Part shown: positions 30,878 through 40,901 of the stretch, piece after piece | Layout of the letters: each line of letters starts with the position of its first letter | Position numbering within the stretch: position 1 is the stretch's first letter | Origin: Argyresthia goedartella | Lineage: Eukaryota; Arthropoda; Insecta; Lepidoptera; Argyresthiidae | Reading direction: 5' to 3' | Assembly (NCBI GenBank): GCA_949825045.1 | Contig: OX463812.1 | Span: forward strand, 5,378,661-5,442,660 | Length of the DNA: 64,000 bases | Position numbers and translations under genes: made by a program | The notes under the pieces: generated by a model | Databases searched by the model: none | What the model saw: the letters and a program-made list of their open reading frames with translations, nothing else | What the model was told of the DNA's origin: nothing

Positions 30878-33819
30878 TAAGATTAATATAATCCATCAAA
30901 ATATAAATGGCCTAATAACGAAGTCTGATGAGCTAATGGTACATTTAAATGATCTTGCGAGTAAAAATACAGATATAGATGTAGTATATGTTACCGAACA
31001 CAATATGACAAAAAGTGACCAGAATCAATTGACAATACCTAACTATATATTAGCTTCATGTTTCAGTAGAAAAAACCGTCGCGGCGGGTCGTGCATGCTA
31101 ATAAAAAATACCCATACATTTAGATAAATTAAATCTATAAATAAACACAATGTTTCTAATGTCTTCGAATGTAGTGCTGTTGAACTAACTGAACATAAAA
31201 TTATTATAGTATGCATCTATAGAGTCCCGTTGTATGACAATAAGTCATTCGAAACCTTTTTCTGCACCTTTAACGATATCTTACATGATTTCGTATACGA
31301 ATCTAACAAAAATATTATTATATGTGGTGACTTCAACATTGATTTGCTTACAATAAATAAAAACAGCACACGTTTCAAAAAGTTAAATATGAGCTACAAT
31401 CTAAAAACTGAAATCAATCAGCCTACTAGATTTGCAAGTAAAATGTGCCTAGACAATATAATTCACAATATTCATAGATGCAAGAGTGAGGTATTAGAGT
31501 TCGCCCTATCAGATCACTCCGCTCAACTATTGGAATGCCCTGTAAAGAAAAGCTATTCTCTCAAAACATGGCATGTGCTGAAACGTGACTATAGTGACGA
31601 GAATATGTTAAAATTTGCGAAACATCTAAATTCCATATCTTTTCACCAAGTATATCAATCTGACGATCCAAACTATGCTTTTAAGGAGTTTTATGATATG
31701 TTCGTCTTACTTTACAAGCTTTGTTTTCCAGTGATAAAAGTAAAATTTTCCTTACTGTGCAAACAAAAGTGGATATCTAAAGGAATTCGGCTATGTTGCA
31801 AACGGAAAAGAGCACTGCTATGGAAATTTAGACGACACCGCACTGAGGAAAATAGAGAAGCATTTAAAAAATATGCAAAAAAGATAAAAAAATATTATGA
31901 AACTGACACAAAAATGTCAAAACAACTATAAAAACCTAAATGCTGATAACAAATGTAAAGAAACTTGGAATATTATTAAAAAATCTCAAACAAACGTGCC
32001 AAAAGAATATATTAAGAGAATTAATCACAACGGTGACAATGTTACAAACCCCATGGACATAGCTGAATTATTTAATAACTTTTTTATTGACATAACGAAT
32101 AAGGATAATTCAATTGACAAAAGGACTAATAATAATATTAATGAATCAAATCTGACATCTAATAATAACATGACTGTTCCTAATTTGACACCTAATAATA
32201 ATAATGAACCTAATCTGACATCTCATAATAACAATAATACCTCTTTATCAATCAATAAATGTAATTCAATATTTTTAAAGCCAGTGACATCCTTTGAGAT
32301 TTTCCAAATAATTAAATCATTAAAAAACACTAACAGTGCCGGCTATGATGAAATAACAACTTAGGTGTTAAAATACGTGGTTCTAATAATCTGTCCCATC
32401 CTGAGTCATATAATTAATAAATGCATGGAACACGGCATGTTTCCAAATGAACTTAAGACCTCAATAGTTAAATCTCTTTTTAAAAAGGAAGACAAACAGA
32501 ATATGAATTTCTATCGGCCTATTGCATTGATACCCTTTTTTGCCAAAATATTTGAAAAGGTGATGTACAGAAATATTTATGGATACTTTGAAAATCAAAA
32601 TCTATTCGCACCAGAACAAAAAGGGTTCCGGAAAACCAAAATCATAAATATGGCTATTTATGATTTTCTTAGTAAAATTATTGCTAACGTAGACATAAGA
32701 AATCCTGTAGTAACGATATTCATGGACATGAGTAAGGCCTTTGACTTTGTAAGTCATGAAATCTTAATAAGTAAACTATTAAATTATGGAATAAGGGGTA
32801 ACGCAATAGAAATAATAAAATCATACCTAAATAAAAGACAGCAAATGACACAGATAAATAGGATTTGCACTCAAACAAAACTGGAAAAAACATATATATC
32901 AAAAGCTAGAGAGATAGAGCGTGGAGGACCACAAGGTAGTGTTATGGGTCCATTGCTCTTCTTAACATACATCAACGACTTACCAAATATTATAAACCAC
33001 CCTATGGTGTTATTTGCGGACGACAGTACGGTCATTATACCATGTGCAGATCCAAATGAATTTGAACACGAAATTAATAACACTTTACATCAAATAATTA
33101 ATTGGCTCAATCAGAATAATCTAGTTGATAACATTAACAAAACAAAATTAATGAGTTTTCAAAATAATAATAATACTAATAAAAAATTCAACATAAACTA
33201 TTCAGGTGAAACTATTGAACAAACTAAACCAACAAACTTTTTGGGAATTCATAATGACTATAATCTTAAGTGGAAAATACAGGTGGAAACAGTTTGCAAA
33301 AAACTATATACGTTTGCGTATGCCCTATACAAGTTATCAAAAACTGTAAAGGAAGAAGCGGTACTAACGGCATATAATGGTTATGTGGACTCAACACTAA
33401 GATTTGGCATCATCTTTTGGGGTAACGCAGTAGACAAAGGTTCTGTTTTAATTGCGCAAAAAAGATGTGTCAGGGCCATATGTGGTCTTGGCCGGAGGGA
33501 TAGCGCTAAGCAACAATTTAAGAGGCTCAATATACTTACAGTCCCATCCTTATATATACTTGAGGTAGCAATGTTTGTAAAGTCAAACACACATCTGTTC
33601 ACTAATTATCAAAGCAGACGACATCCCAACAAAATTTGTATGCCTCAACACCAAACAGCTTTATTTCAAAATAGTATTTTTGGGATGGCACCCAAAATCT
33701 TGCCAGAGAGGATTCGTAACATAGATAATATATTTCAATTTAAAATAAAACTGCGAAAGCTATTGATTGATAAAATATACTACTCCATATCTGAATACTT
33801 ATTAGATAAAAACCTGTGA
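30789..33819 (+). pseudogene. LINE L3 ORF2, endonuclease-reverse transcriptase (broken)
   Basis: The endonuclease begins HQNINGL (near 30895) with VTEHN, CIYRVP, GDFNID (near 31324) and SDHSAQ. The RT has YRPIALIP, MDMSKAFDFVSHE (near 32725), GPQGSVMGP (near 32925) and FADD (near 33014). It ends IYYSISEYLLDKNL. Lesions are in-frame TAA 31125-31127, one frameshift between about 31897 and 31931, and in-frame TAG 32362-32364. From 32365 to 33819 the frame is open for 484 codons. A low-complexity Asn/Thr-rich stretch (about 32130-32260), coded by AAT/AAC runs, lies in the linker. Confidence 0.88.
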
Positions 33820-34048
33820 CATAAGGTGCTTGAGTTGATTCTGGGCACGCAATTTGATCAATGACGTTTATAATCTGACTTCGAAGACTTTGACATAAAT
33901 GTTTGTGACAAAATTATGTACCTATCCATAAATGTGTAAAATATTTTTATGCCTCATGGCTAAACATAGAGAGACATAACATTATAATAACAACTAAATG
34001 TATACCTTAGTTCCACAAATAAATGATTTGATTTGATTTGATTTGATA

Positions 34049-34305
34049 TTAACACTCCATCGATGAACCGCATCCAAATCTTCCTGATGTACCCTACAAT
34101 CATCCTCTGACTTCACGGGAAGTACAAGTTTTAGATCGTCCACGTACAGAAGGCATTTAGCATGTTTTAGCTCTGTTTCCAGGTCATTTATCATGATGAT
34201 AAATAACAAGGCACCAAGAATATAGCATTGGCTAAAACCTGACCTAGTGTGGTACGGTTAGGACCCATAACTGCCGTATCGCACATATGTTCACGCACGT
34301 TGGTT
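34049..34305 (-). pseudogene. LINE L5, reverse-transcriptase palm fragment
   Basis: The minus strand reads YVRYGSYGS, PYHTRSGFSQ, LGALLFIIMINDLE and YVDDLKLVL, i.e. RT motifs B to C with YVDD. It joins on one side to 59721-60320 (across L4) and on the other to 28406-28990 (across L3). Stops and substitutions are present. Confidence 0.75.
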
Positions 34306-35840
34306 TAAGTATTCCTTAATACTATAATAGGACTTTCTTATCAGCTCATTTTTAACATAGTTTTTGAACCTCTTTTCAGGAAGGATCAATGCTTCCTGTG
34401 GTATTTTATTGTAGAAGCGAATACAGTGCCCCATGAATGATGTGCCTACTTTACTTAGTCTAAATAATGGTAGTGCTAACCTATTTTTATTTCTAGTTAA
34501 TTGTATGGCTATCACCTACAATTTTAAATAAAGCTATATTTTTTCTTACATGCATGATATTCTCGTATATATGTTGACAGGTAACCGTAAGTATATTAAT
34601 TTCTTTGAATTTTTCTCTTAATGATTCTCTAGCATCTAATTGATATATCGCCCTGATCGCCCTTTTTTGTAAGAAAAATATCGTATTTATATCTGCTGCT
34701 CTCCCCCAGAGAAATATTCCATAAGACATAATACTGTGAAAATAACTAAAGTAAACCAATCTGGCAGTTTCAACATCTGTAAGATGATCTGATTGTCTGA
34801 CCGCAAAAGCGGCTGAGCTAAGTCTTCGTGCGAGATTAGTTATGTGAGACCCCATTGAAGTTTCGAATCTATAGTGATTCCGAGAAAGATTGTGTCTTCA
34901 ACGAGGTCCAATCTTTCAGATCCTATTCTAACACTGCTTTCAACCTGTCGTACATTAGGCAAACAAAATTTGATACATTTAGTCTTCTTTGAGTTTAATA
35001 ACAGGTTGTTTACATTGAACCAACTTAACACATGAGAGAGTGTACTATTTGCGTCGTCTAGAATTTCTTCTTGTCTTTTTACCTTGAAAATAATAGATGT
35101 GTCATCAGCAAATAGAACAATCTGAGTCATTTTTTCCACCATATAAGGCAGGTCATTCATGTACACTAACAAAAGGAACGGACCTAGGATAGAACCCTGG
35201 GGTACACCATTATTCATATGGGTTCCAGTGGACTTGCATCTGTTTATATCTACTTTTAGTAATCTTTCCATTAAATAAGATTCCATTAATTTTAACGCAT
35301 TATCTTTGATACCATAGTGTTGAAGTTTGAGCAAAAGAGTTTGATGGTCCACACAGTCAAAGGCCTTGAAAAGATCACAGAAAATACCAACCGCATCCTG
35401 TGATTCTTCCCATGCACTATAAATGTGTTCTACTAGCGCTACTCCGGCGTCTGTTGTTGATCTGCCTTTAGTGAATCCGAACTGTTTTTTGTGGAGTAGC
35501 CCAGATGCATTGAAGTGAGAGAGTAGTTGACTCAATATGACCTTTTCAAACACCTTGCTCAACACTGGTAATACAGATGCAGGTCTGAAGTTGGCAGGGT
35601 CTTGTTTACTATCGGATTTGAAAATTGGTATTAATCTTCTCATTTTTATGAGGTCAGGAAAAACTCCGTTTGCTATACAACTATTGAATGGGATTGCCAT
35701 GTATGGTGCAATCACATCGATTACTGATTTAACCACGTTAACCGACATGCCCCATAAATCTTCAGTCTTTTTCGTGCTAAGAAGTTTAAATGTTTTAACT
35801 ATAGTTATAGAGCCTATTGGCTTGAAGATAAAGCCATCCT
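34306..35840 (-). pseudogene. LINE L4 ORF2, 3' two-thirds (inverted segment)
   Basis: On the minus strand from 35840 this reads the RT of L4: FRPASVLPVLSKVFEK, FCDLFKAFDCVDHQ (motif A), NNGVPQGSILGP and FADDTSIIF, then GITIDSKLQWG. After a frameshift near 34850 come YFHSIMSYGIFLWGRAA and RAIYQLDARESLREK. After another near 34500 it ends KSYYSIKEYL. Its 5' continuation is at 40843-40897 and 57744-59365. Its last 42 bases are repeated in opposite orientation at 59366-59407. Confidence 0.85.
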
Positions 35841-36387
35841 TGTTCGATTCCAAATCGATATTCGATCGATGGTTTCGGAACGGCCATTTTGAATTTGACG
35901 TTGCTGCCAACCTAACAGTTTTTGACAACTGACAGACGAAAGCCCTCGCAATGTAAACGCGTTTTGGATAGGGTATTGAAATTAAATCGCAGTCCATCTG
36001 GAATGTATTCGAGGTTCCCTCAGGATTGTCTATATAGCTGAGTGTGTTGTGGTTCCCCGAACCAGATAAAGTTCGCATTTACGTGGCCGATTGGTTTTTT
36101 ACCACGTAACATAACCTGTGTTGGAACACTGTGCTGATCGAGGCTGGCCCGACAGTCACACAGGAGGTTGGCTGAAGAACCTGTCTACCAAGAAGAGCCT
36201 AGGGTGCACCCGGGCCTTGCAGAGAGACAGGAGGTTGACGGGACCGAAGCACAGACCAGGTTAGATCGAACCCAATCATTTTAGCTCGGTGAATCGCCGA
36301 CGTTCACACTTCTTGGCAACTGATCGCTACGCTACCTCGTAGCTGATGGGCCCCTACGAGGTCATTAGGTGCCGAGAAGCCTGAACA
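35841..36387 (+). repeat. BEL/Pao 5' LTR
   Basis: 547 bases, TGTTCGATT...GAACA. It matches the 3' LTR (40296-40842) with only about four differences, all single bases plus a two-base change at the end (CA against TG). No clean target duplication is seen next to the pair. Confidence 0.88.
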
Positions 36388-36390
36388 TTT

Positions 36391-36408
36391 TGGTAGCTAG
36401 AGCGTGGC
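36391..36408 (+). promoter_or_regulatory. BEL primer-binding site
   Basis: TGGTAGCTAGAGCGTGGC, three bases after the LTR, starts with the TGG expected to pair with a tRNA CCA end. The tRNA species is not assigned. Confidence 0.55.
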
Positions 36409-36904
36409 TTCCTGAGATTTGCAGCCGTCAAGGGCTCCAGGAAGACACGATTTGAGACTATAAATCTGTAGGTATAGGCGGTTATTAGATAACTTGGTTG
36501 TGTTCCTATATCCACATAGATTGGTAGTATTGTAAGCTATAGGTCTATTGCTGGTAGTAGACAGACAGATATTGAGTTGAAATTTGCATTGAAGTATTGT
36601 ACCAGTTAGTCAATCTATTAGTGGTCTAGTAATGCTAATGAATGTTTTGGTTAACATAGGTAGTTACATCTATTGATAGCAGGCTATTACATTGTTTTCA
36701 GTTATAGCAATTTATAACTAGAACTAATATTGACTATCTGTGTGTGTTGTAGTGATAAAGGGAAACTAAATTGTTATTTACAGAATTTATATAGATATAA
36801 AACTCGGTTCCTATTATAGTTTAGGGTTCCCTCGTTTGGGTTATAGACTGGAGGGTCCAATAAAATTGAGTCACTGCAAATTGTGAGTAAGTATCGTTCC
36901 GATC
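36409..36904 (+). other. BEL untranslated leader
   Basis: 496 bases between primer site and Gag. No ORF or clear motif. Confidence 0.6.
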
Positions 36905-38620
36905 ATGTCGTTATCTGAAATACAGAAGGGTGTTTCTAAGGAACTCAGATGGTTTTCCTCCGCACACGGTCTGATAGACCGTTTAGATAGGCATGATGTG
37001 GTATTGGAGCGGTCTATGGACGTTAAGGAACGTTACAATAGGGTGCTTGAATTGTCCGCGCAGGCGGAATCAGTTGATGGTTGCGCACCTGACAGGCTGT
37101 CACGGTTGCGAGGGGATGTCGACCAATGTATGGAGATGGCAGCTGCTATCACGCAGAAGGCTGCGGACATACGTAGACAGCGCGAGTCCAGCCATGGTGG
37201 TGACATTGAAGCACCTCTGCCGCTTCAGGGTTCAGGGTCCAGGTTACCGGCCATAACTATGCCTACTTTTGACGGAGTGTCCGGTGAATGGATGAGCTTC
37301 ATCAATCTGTTCGACAGTTTGGTGCACATGCGATCGGACATTACCAAGTCTATCAAGATGGCTCAGCTGGTGGCAGCATTGAGGGGTGAGCCTAGGGAGC
37401 TGGTCGCTCATTTGACAGTTACGGAGGGTAACTATGAAACGGCCAGACAATTGTTGGTCAGACGTTACCATAACAAACGGAGGTTGGCCGATGCCCAACT
37501 GAACCGTTTGTTTAGTATCCCGGTTGTGAACAAGGTCGGGGTCATACAGACGGAGGTTTTGAACCCGTTGTTGTCCGTCACCAAGGCTCTAGAGAATCTT
37601 GGACTTCCGGTTGGTGAATGGTCGTACCTACTGTTGTACATTGTACTCTCCCGCCTACCCGCTGACGTGCAGACTCGTTTCGAACAGTCTCACGGGAGGT
37701 CGGCCGAGGACCTGCCCGCCTTCTCCGACTTGGTCGGATTCTTGGAAGAGGAGGCTCGACGGGCAGAGAATTTGGGGTTGACGGTCACCCATCCTTCGGA
37801 GCCACAGAGAGCTGCCGGGAGCGCTGTGAGTAGGGGCCCTCCGACGAGGAAGGACCGCACCAACCGGCAGTCGTATGGGACTGTGAGTGCATTGACCCCA
37901 CATAGTGAGACCTGCCCATGTTGTAGGCAGATTGGCCATGCTGTGGCCAATTGCAATAAGTTCGGGGAACTTAGGGTTCAGGGACGGCGCCGGATGGCCA
38001 AGCAGCGGAGCTGGTGTTTCCTGTGCCTCGGGCCACACATGGCTAGGGACTGCACGCGCACAAAAATGTGCGGATATTGTGGTGGGGCCCACAACAATCT
38101 GTTGTGCATGAACCGGTCCGGCCAACAGCCACCACAGGGCCGTACCCAGGGTGACACGGCATGGGGCCCTGAGAATTCGTTTGCGACTCGGAGCGCAACT
38201 CAGGGGCCAACGTCCCCACGTGCACAGGGCAGTACTAGGGTGCAGGACCGCACTCAGGGTCATCACATGGGGGGCCCTGAGTTTTCGGTTGCGACTCAGC
38301 ATCCGACTCAGCGGGACATTGGGTGTGTTGAGCAGGCCGTAACGGGCGGGTGGCATGGGACACCTTCGAGCTATGCGGGTGCGGTTCGGACGCCGCCTCA
38401 GTTGTCGCCCCGCTCGTCGCCTCGTCCTCATCGGTCACAAGTGATGTCCCCCCCGCTCATGGAGCGGCCACGATTGAATTCACGCCCACCCCCCTTTACG
38501 GGGAATCGTAGGTTGGGAATGGAACCGGCGCGTGGGCCATTTGTACAATGGGACCCGCTGGCGTATAGCTGCATCCCTGATCGGTTACAGGCAGAGTGGG
38601 GCCCCGGGGGCCCTCGCTAG
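36905..38620 (+). CDS. gag: BEL/Pao Gag polyprotein
   Basis: An open frame of 571 aa encodes the particle-forming protein of the element. The N-terminal helical part (1-100) is followed by LPAITMPTFDGVSGEW (about 114-129), the hallmark start of the BEL capsid-like domain, which runs to about 290. Zinc knuckles lie at about 335-400 (CPCCRQIGHAVANC, CFLCLGPHMARDC, CGYCGGAHNNLLC). A proline/arginine-rich tail with GPE repeats follows (about 410-550). It ends TAG 38618-38620, just after two G-GGC-CCN runs, and overlaps the Pol frame, which lies one base back (-1). Confidence 0.88.
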   Translation: MSLSEIQKGVSKELRWFSSAHGLIDRLDRHDVVLERSMDVKERYNRVLELSAQAESVDGCAPDRLSRLRGDVDQCMEMAAAITQKAADIRRQRESSHGGDIEAPLPLQGSGSRLPAITMPTFDGVSGEWMSFINLFDSLVHMRSDITKSIKMAQLVAALRGEPRELVAHLTVTEGNYETARQLLVRRYHNKRRLADAQLNRLFSIPVVNKVGVIQTEVLNPLLSVTKALENLGLPVGEWSYLLLYIVLSRLPADVQTRFEQSHGRSAEDLPAFSDLVGFLEEEARRAENLGLTVTHPSEPQRAAGSAVSRGPPTRKDRTNRQSYGTVSALTPHSETCPCCRQIGHAVANCNKFGELRVQGRRRMAKQRSWCFLCLGPHMARDCTRTKMCGYCGGAHNNLLCMNRSGQQPPQGRTQGDTAWGPENSFATRSATQGPTSPRAQGSTRVQDRTQGHHMGGPEFSVATQHPTQRDIGCVEQAVTGGWHGTPSSYAGAVRTPPQLSPRSSPRPHRSQVMSPPLMERPRLNSRPPPFTGNRRLGMEPARGPFVQWDPLAYSCIPDRLQAEWGPGGPR

Positions 38621-40263
38621 GAATTTGCGGCCCAACAATTTGTTGCCCCCAACCGGAGACGGTGGTGTTACCGATCGCCTCTGTGCTTGTTTGGGATTTG
38701 GCGGGCAACCCAACATACGTTCGCGCCCTATTAGATTCTGGAGCTCAGGGCTGCATTGTATCGAATGATTTAGCAAAATGGTTGGGCCTCAATATAAATA
38801 ATGTATCGCTGCCGAGGAAATTGGTCCCTGCTGGGGATTACAGGGCAACCCTTCACGGGTTTTGTGATGCCTCTGAACGAGGGTTTGCGGCAGCGGTTTA
38901 TTTGCGAACCGTCACCTTCACCGGGGAGGTCGACGTGCGTTTGGTTTTGGCAAAAAGCAAGGTAGCGCCTATTCGGACAAGGATGACGATTCCAAAACTG
39001 GAACTGTCCGGGGCTGCTCTTTTGACCAAACTTTTGAATCACACTCTAACAGTGTTGCGTGGGTCAGTGGGTTTGGAGGATACGGTGTACGCGTGGACGT
39101 ACAGCCAGATTATTTTGTGCTGGATGAAGGCTTCGGTCCATAACTTAGAGGTTTTTGTTGCGAACCGTGTCTCCCAGATTGTGTCGTCTGAGGTCCCACT
39201 GACCTGGAGACATGTACCAGGAGAATTGAACCCGTCTGATTGTGCATCCAGGGGATGTCGGGCTCCTGAACTCGTTAGACACCATTTGTGGTGGGGACCA
39301 CCCTGGCTTGCCAGGAGAGAATCGGACTGGCCCCACAGCCATGTAGTAGTATCTTCGGATCATGGCCCCAGAGCGGCCGTGCATGTTACCCAGAAGGCTG
39401 AGGACCCTGACGCCGGGTTTCTGCTGGACCGGTATAGCTCATGTGTGTTTGTTTGTTTATCCACCAAGGCGGTACATCTCGAGCTCGTTGCTGATCTCTC
39501 GACAGAGGCTTTCATTGCTTGTTTGGATAGGTTTGTTTCTCGAAGGGGACTTCCAACTTTGATCCGCTCTGATAACGGCACTAACTACGTCGGTGCGGAA
39601 CGATACTTACGAGAGATAGACAACTTTTTGAATGTAAATAAAGTGGATATTGGAACGGCCCTCTCCCGTCGGGGTATACAGTGGACCTTCAGCCCACCGA
39701 GTTGCCCCCACTGGGGTGGGATTTTTGAGGCCGTAGTTAAGTCAGCTAAGACGCACTTGGGGCGTATAGTAGGTCAGACCGCGCTGACTTTTGAGGAGCT
39801 CGCGACATTGTTTTGTAAGATCGAGGCCGTTCTCAATTCGCGACCGTTGTGTCCGCTCAGCTCGGATCCAAATGACCTGGAGGCTCTGACCCCAGGCCAT
39901 TTCTTGATAGGACAGCCACTTAACGCGTTGCCCGAGCACCCCTTCGAGGGAGTGAAATTGTATCGGTTGTCAAGGTATCAGATGTTGCAGCAGTTTACTC
40001 AGAATTTCTGGAAGCGTTGGTCGCTCGAGTATCTGCATATCTTACAACAGCGCCTTAAGTGGACTGACAAAACCAGCCCCCCTAGTGTTGGTGACCTCGT
40101 TCTGGTTAAGGATGCTAACCTACCGCCACTACGTTGGCGCAGGGGGCGCATTGTTAACTTGTTCCCTGGCAAGGACGGGACGCCCCGGTCTGCAGAGGTT
40201 CTAGTAGGAGGCTCGGTTCTAAAACGAGCGGTAGCAACGTTGTCTCGGCTGCCCGTAGATTAG
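38596..40263 (+). CDS. pol: BEL/Pao Pol remnant ORF lacking RT
   Basis: An open frame of 555 aa. Residues 43-56 are the aspartic protease start (ALLDSGAQG). By residue 88 the frame is already in the RNase H-like region (GFCDASERGFAAAVY), so almost all of the protease and the whole reverse transcriptase are missing by clean deletion. The next RNase H acidic site reads AWTYSQ where WTDS is expected. The integrase retains CLSTKAVHLEL (287-297), D326 in SDNGTN and E378 in GGIFEA, but its zinc domain and first catalytic Asp are deleted. The C-terminus (LVKDANLPPLRWRRGRI) is typical of BEL. It cannot be self-sufficient, yet has no stop codons. Confidence 0.85.
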   Translation: MGPRGPSLGICGPTICCPQPETVVLPIASVLVWDLAGNPTYVRALLDSGAQGCIVSNDLAKWLGLNINNVSLPRKLVPAGDYRATLHGFCDASERGFAAAVYLRTVTFTGEVDVRLVLAKSKVAPIRTRMTIPKLELSGAALLTKLLNHTLTVLRGSVGLEDTVYAWTYSQIILCWMKASVHNLEVFVANRVSQIVSSEVPLTWRHVPGELNPSDCASRGCRAPELVRHHLWWGPPWLARRESDWPHSHVVVSSDHGPRAAVHVTQKAEDPDAGFLLDRYSSCVFVCLSTKAVHLELVADLSTEAFIACLDRFVSRRGLPTLIRSDNGTNYVGAERYLREIDNFLNVNKVDIGTALSRRGIQWTFSPPSCPHWGGIFEAVVKSAKTHLGRIVGQTALTFEELATLFCKIEAVLNSRPLCPLSSDPNDLEALTPGHFLIGQPLNALPEHPFEGVKLYRLSRYQMLQQFTQNFWKRWSLEYLHILQQRLKWTDKTSPPSVGDLVLVKDANLPPLRWRRGRIVNLFPGKDGTPRSAEVLVGGSVLKRAVATLSRLPVD

Positions 40264-40295
40264 GGGACAGGTGGGTGCCTGTCCGGGCGGGTGAT

Positions 40296-40842
40296 TGTTC
40301 GATTCCAAATCGATATTCGATCGATGGTTTCGGAACGGCCATTTTGAATTTGACGTTGCTGCCAACCTAACAGTTTTTGACAACTGACAGACGAAAGCCC
40401 TCGCAATGTAAACGCGTTTTGGATAGGGTATTGAAATTAAATCGCAGTCCATCTGGAATGTATTCGAGGTTCCCTCAGGATTGTCTATATAGCTGAGTGT
40501 GTTGTGGTTCCCCGAACCAGATAAAGTTCGCATTTACGTGGCCGATTGGTTTTTTACCACGTAACATAACCTGTGTTGGAACACTGTGCTGATCGAGGCT
40601 GGCCCGCCAGTCACACAGGAGGTTGGCTGAAGAACCTGTCTACCAAGAAGAGCCTAGGGTGCACCCGGGCCTTGCAGAGAGACAGGAGGTTGACGGGACC
40701 GAAGCACAGACCAGGTTAGATCGAACCCAATCATTTTAGCTCGGTGAATCGCCGACGTTCACACTTCTTGGCAACTGATCGCTACGCTACCTCGTAGCTG
40801 ATGAGCCCCTACGAGGTCATTAGGTGCCGAGAAGCCTGAATG
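40296..40842 (+). repeat. BEL/Pao 3' LTR
   Basis: 547 bases matching 35841-36387. The preceding GGGCGGGTGAT is only weakly purine-rich as a polypurine tract. Confidence 0.88.
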
Positions 40843-40897
40843 TTTTGGGGCATATTTTCAACCAAGTAATCTAAAGACTTTTCAGAAGAGGATGGTA
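40843..40897 (-). pseudogene. LINE L4 ORF2, short island between BEL and gypsy
   Basis: The minus strand reads LPSSSEKSLDYLVENMPQ, the linker before the RT domain. It connects 57744 onward (ending ITTEA) with 35840 (starting KDGFIFKPIG), showing that BEL and gypsy both entered the same LINE about 50 bp apart. Confidence 0.75.
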
Positions 40898-40901
40898 GTG
40901 C
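40898..40901 (+). other. Gypsy target-site duplication, left copy
   Basis: GTGC abuts the first LTR here; GTGC follows the third LTR at 57740-57743. Four bases is usual for Ty3/gypsy integration. Confidence 0.8.

Larger units (their letters stand above)
28991..34048 (+). mobile_element. LINE L3 (CR1/Jockey-type), nearly full length
   Basis: It comprises a leader, ORF1 (29663-30877), ORF2 (30789-33819, broken) and a 3' UTR ending with TTTGA tandems (34025-34048). It is inserted into the minus-strand LINE L5, whose reverse-transcriptase codons resume at 34048. The 5' boundary is approximate. Confidence 0.8.
35841..40842 (+). mobile_element. BEL/Pao LTR retrotransposon, internally deleted
   Basis: Two 547-bp LTRs enclose a primer-binding site, a Gag ORF and a shortened Pol ORF. 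It is inserted in the minus-strand LINE L4: coding sequence of L4 continues from 40843 to 35840. Its codon use is GC-richer than the surrounding LINEs. Confidence 0.9.

Noticed and set aside
35850..36078. N-terminal 76 residues of the 412-codon minus-strand ORF (34840-36078)
   Set aside because: This part is the reverse complement of the BEL LTR, fused by chance to the L4 reverse-transcriptase frame. The same sequence recurs at 40296-40540.
37655..38431. 258-codon minus-strand ORF
   Set aside because: Shadow of BEL Gag in GC-rich sequence.
35835..40850. Target-site duplication for BEL
   Set aside because: The left flank ends CATCCT and the right begins TTTTGG. No 4-6 bp match at the edges; shared T residues are not convincing.
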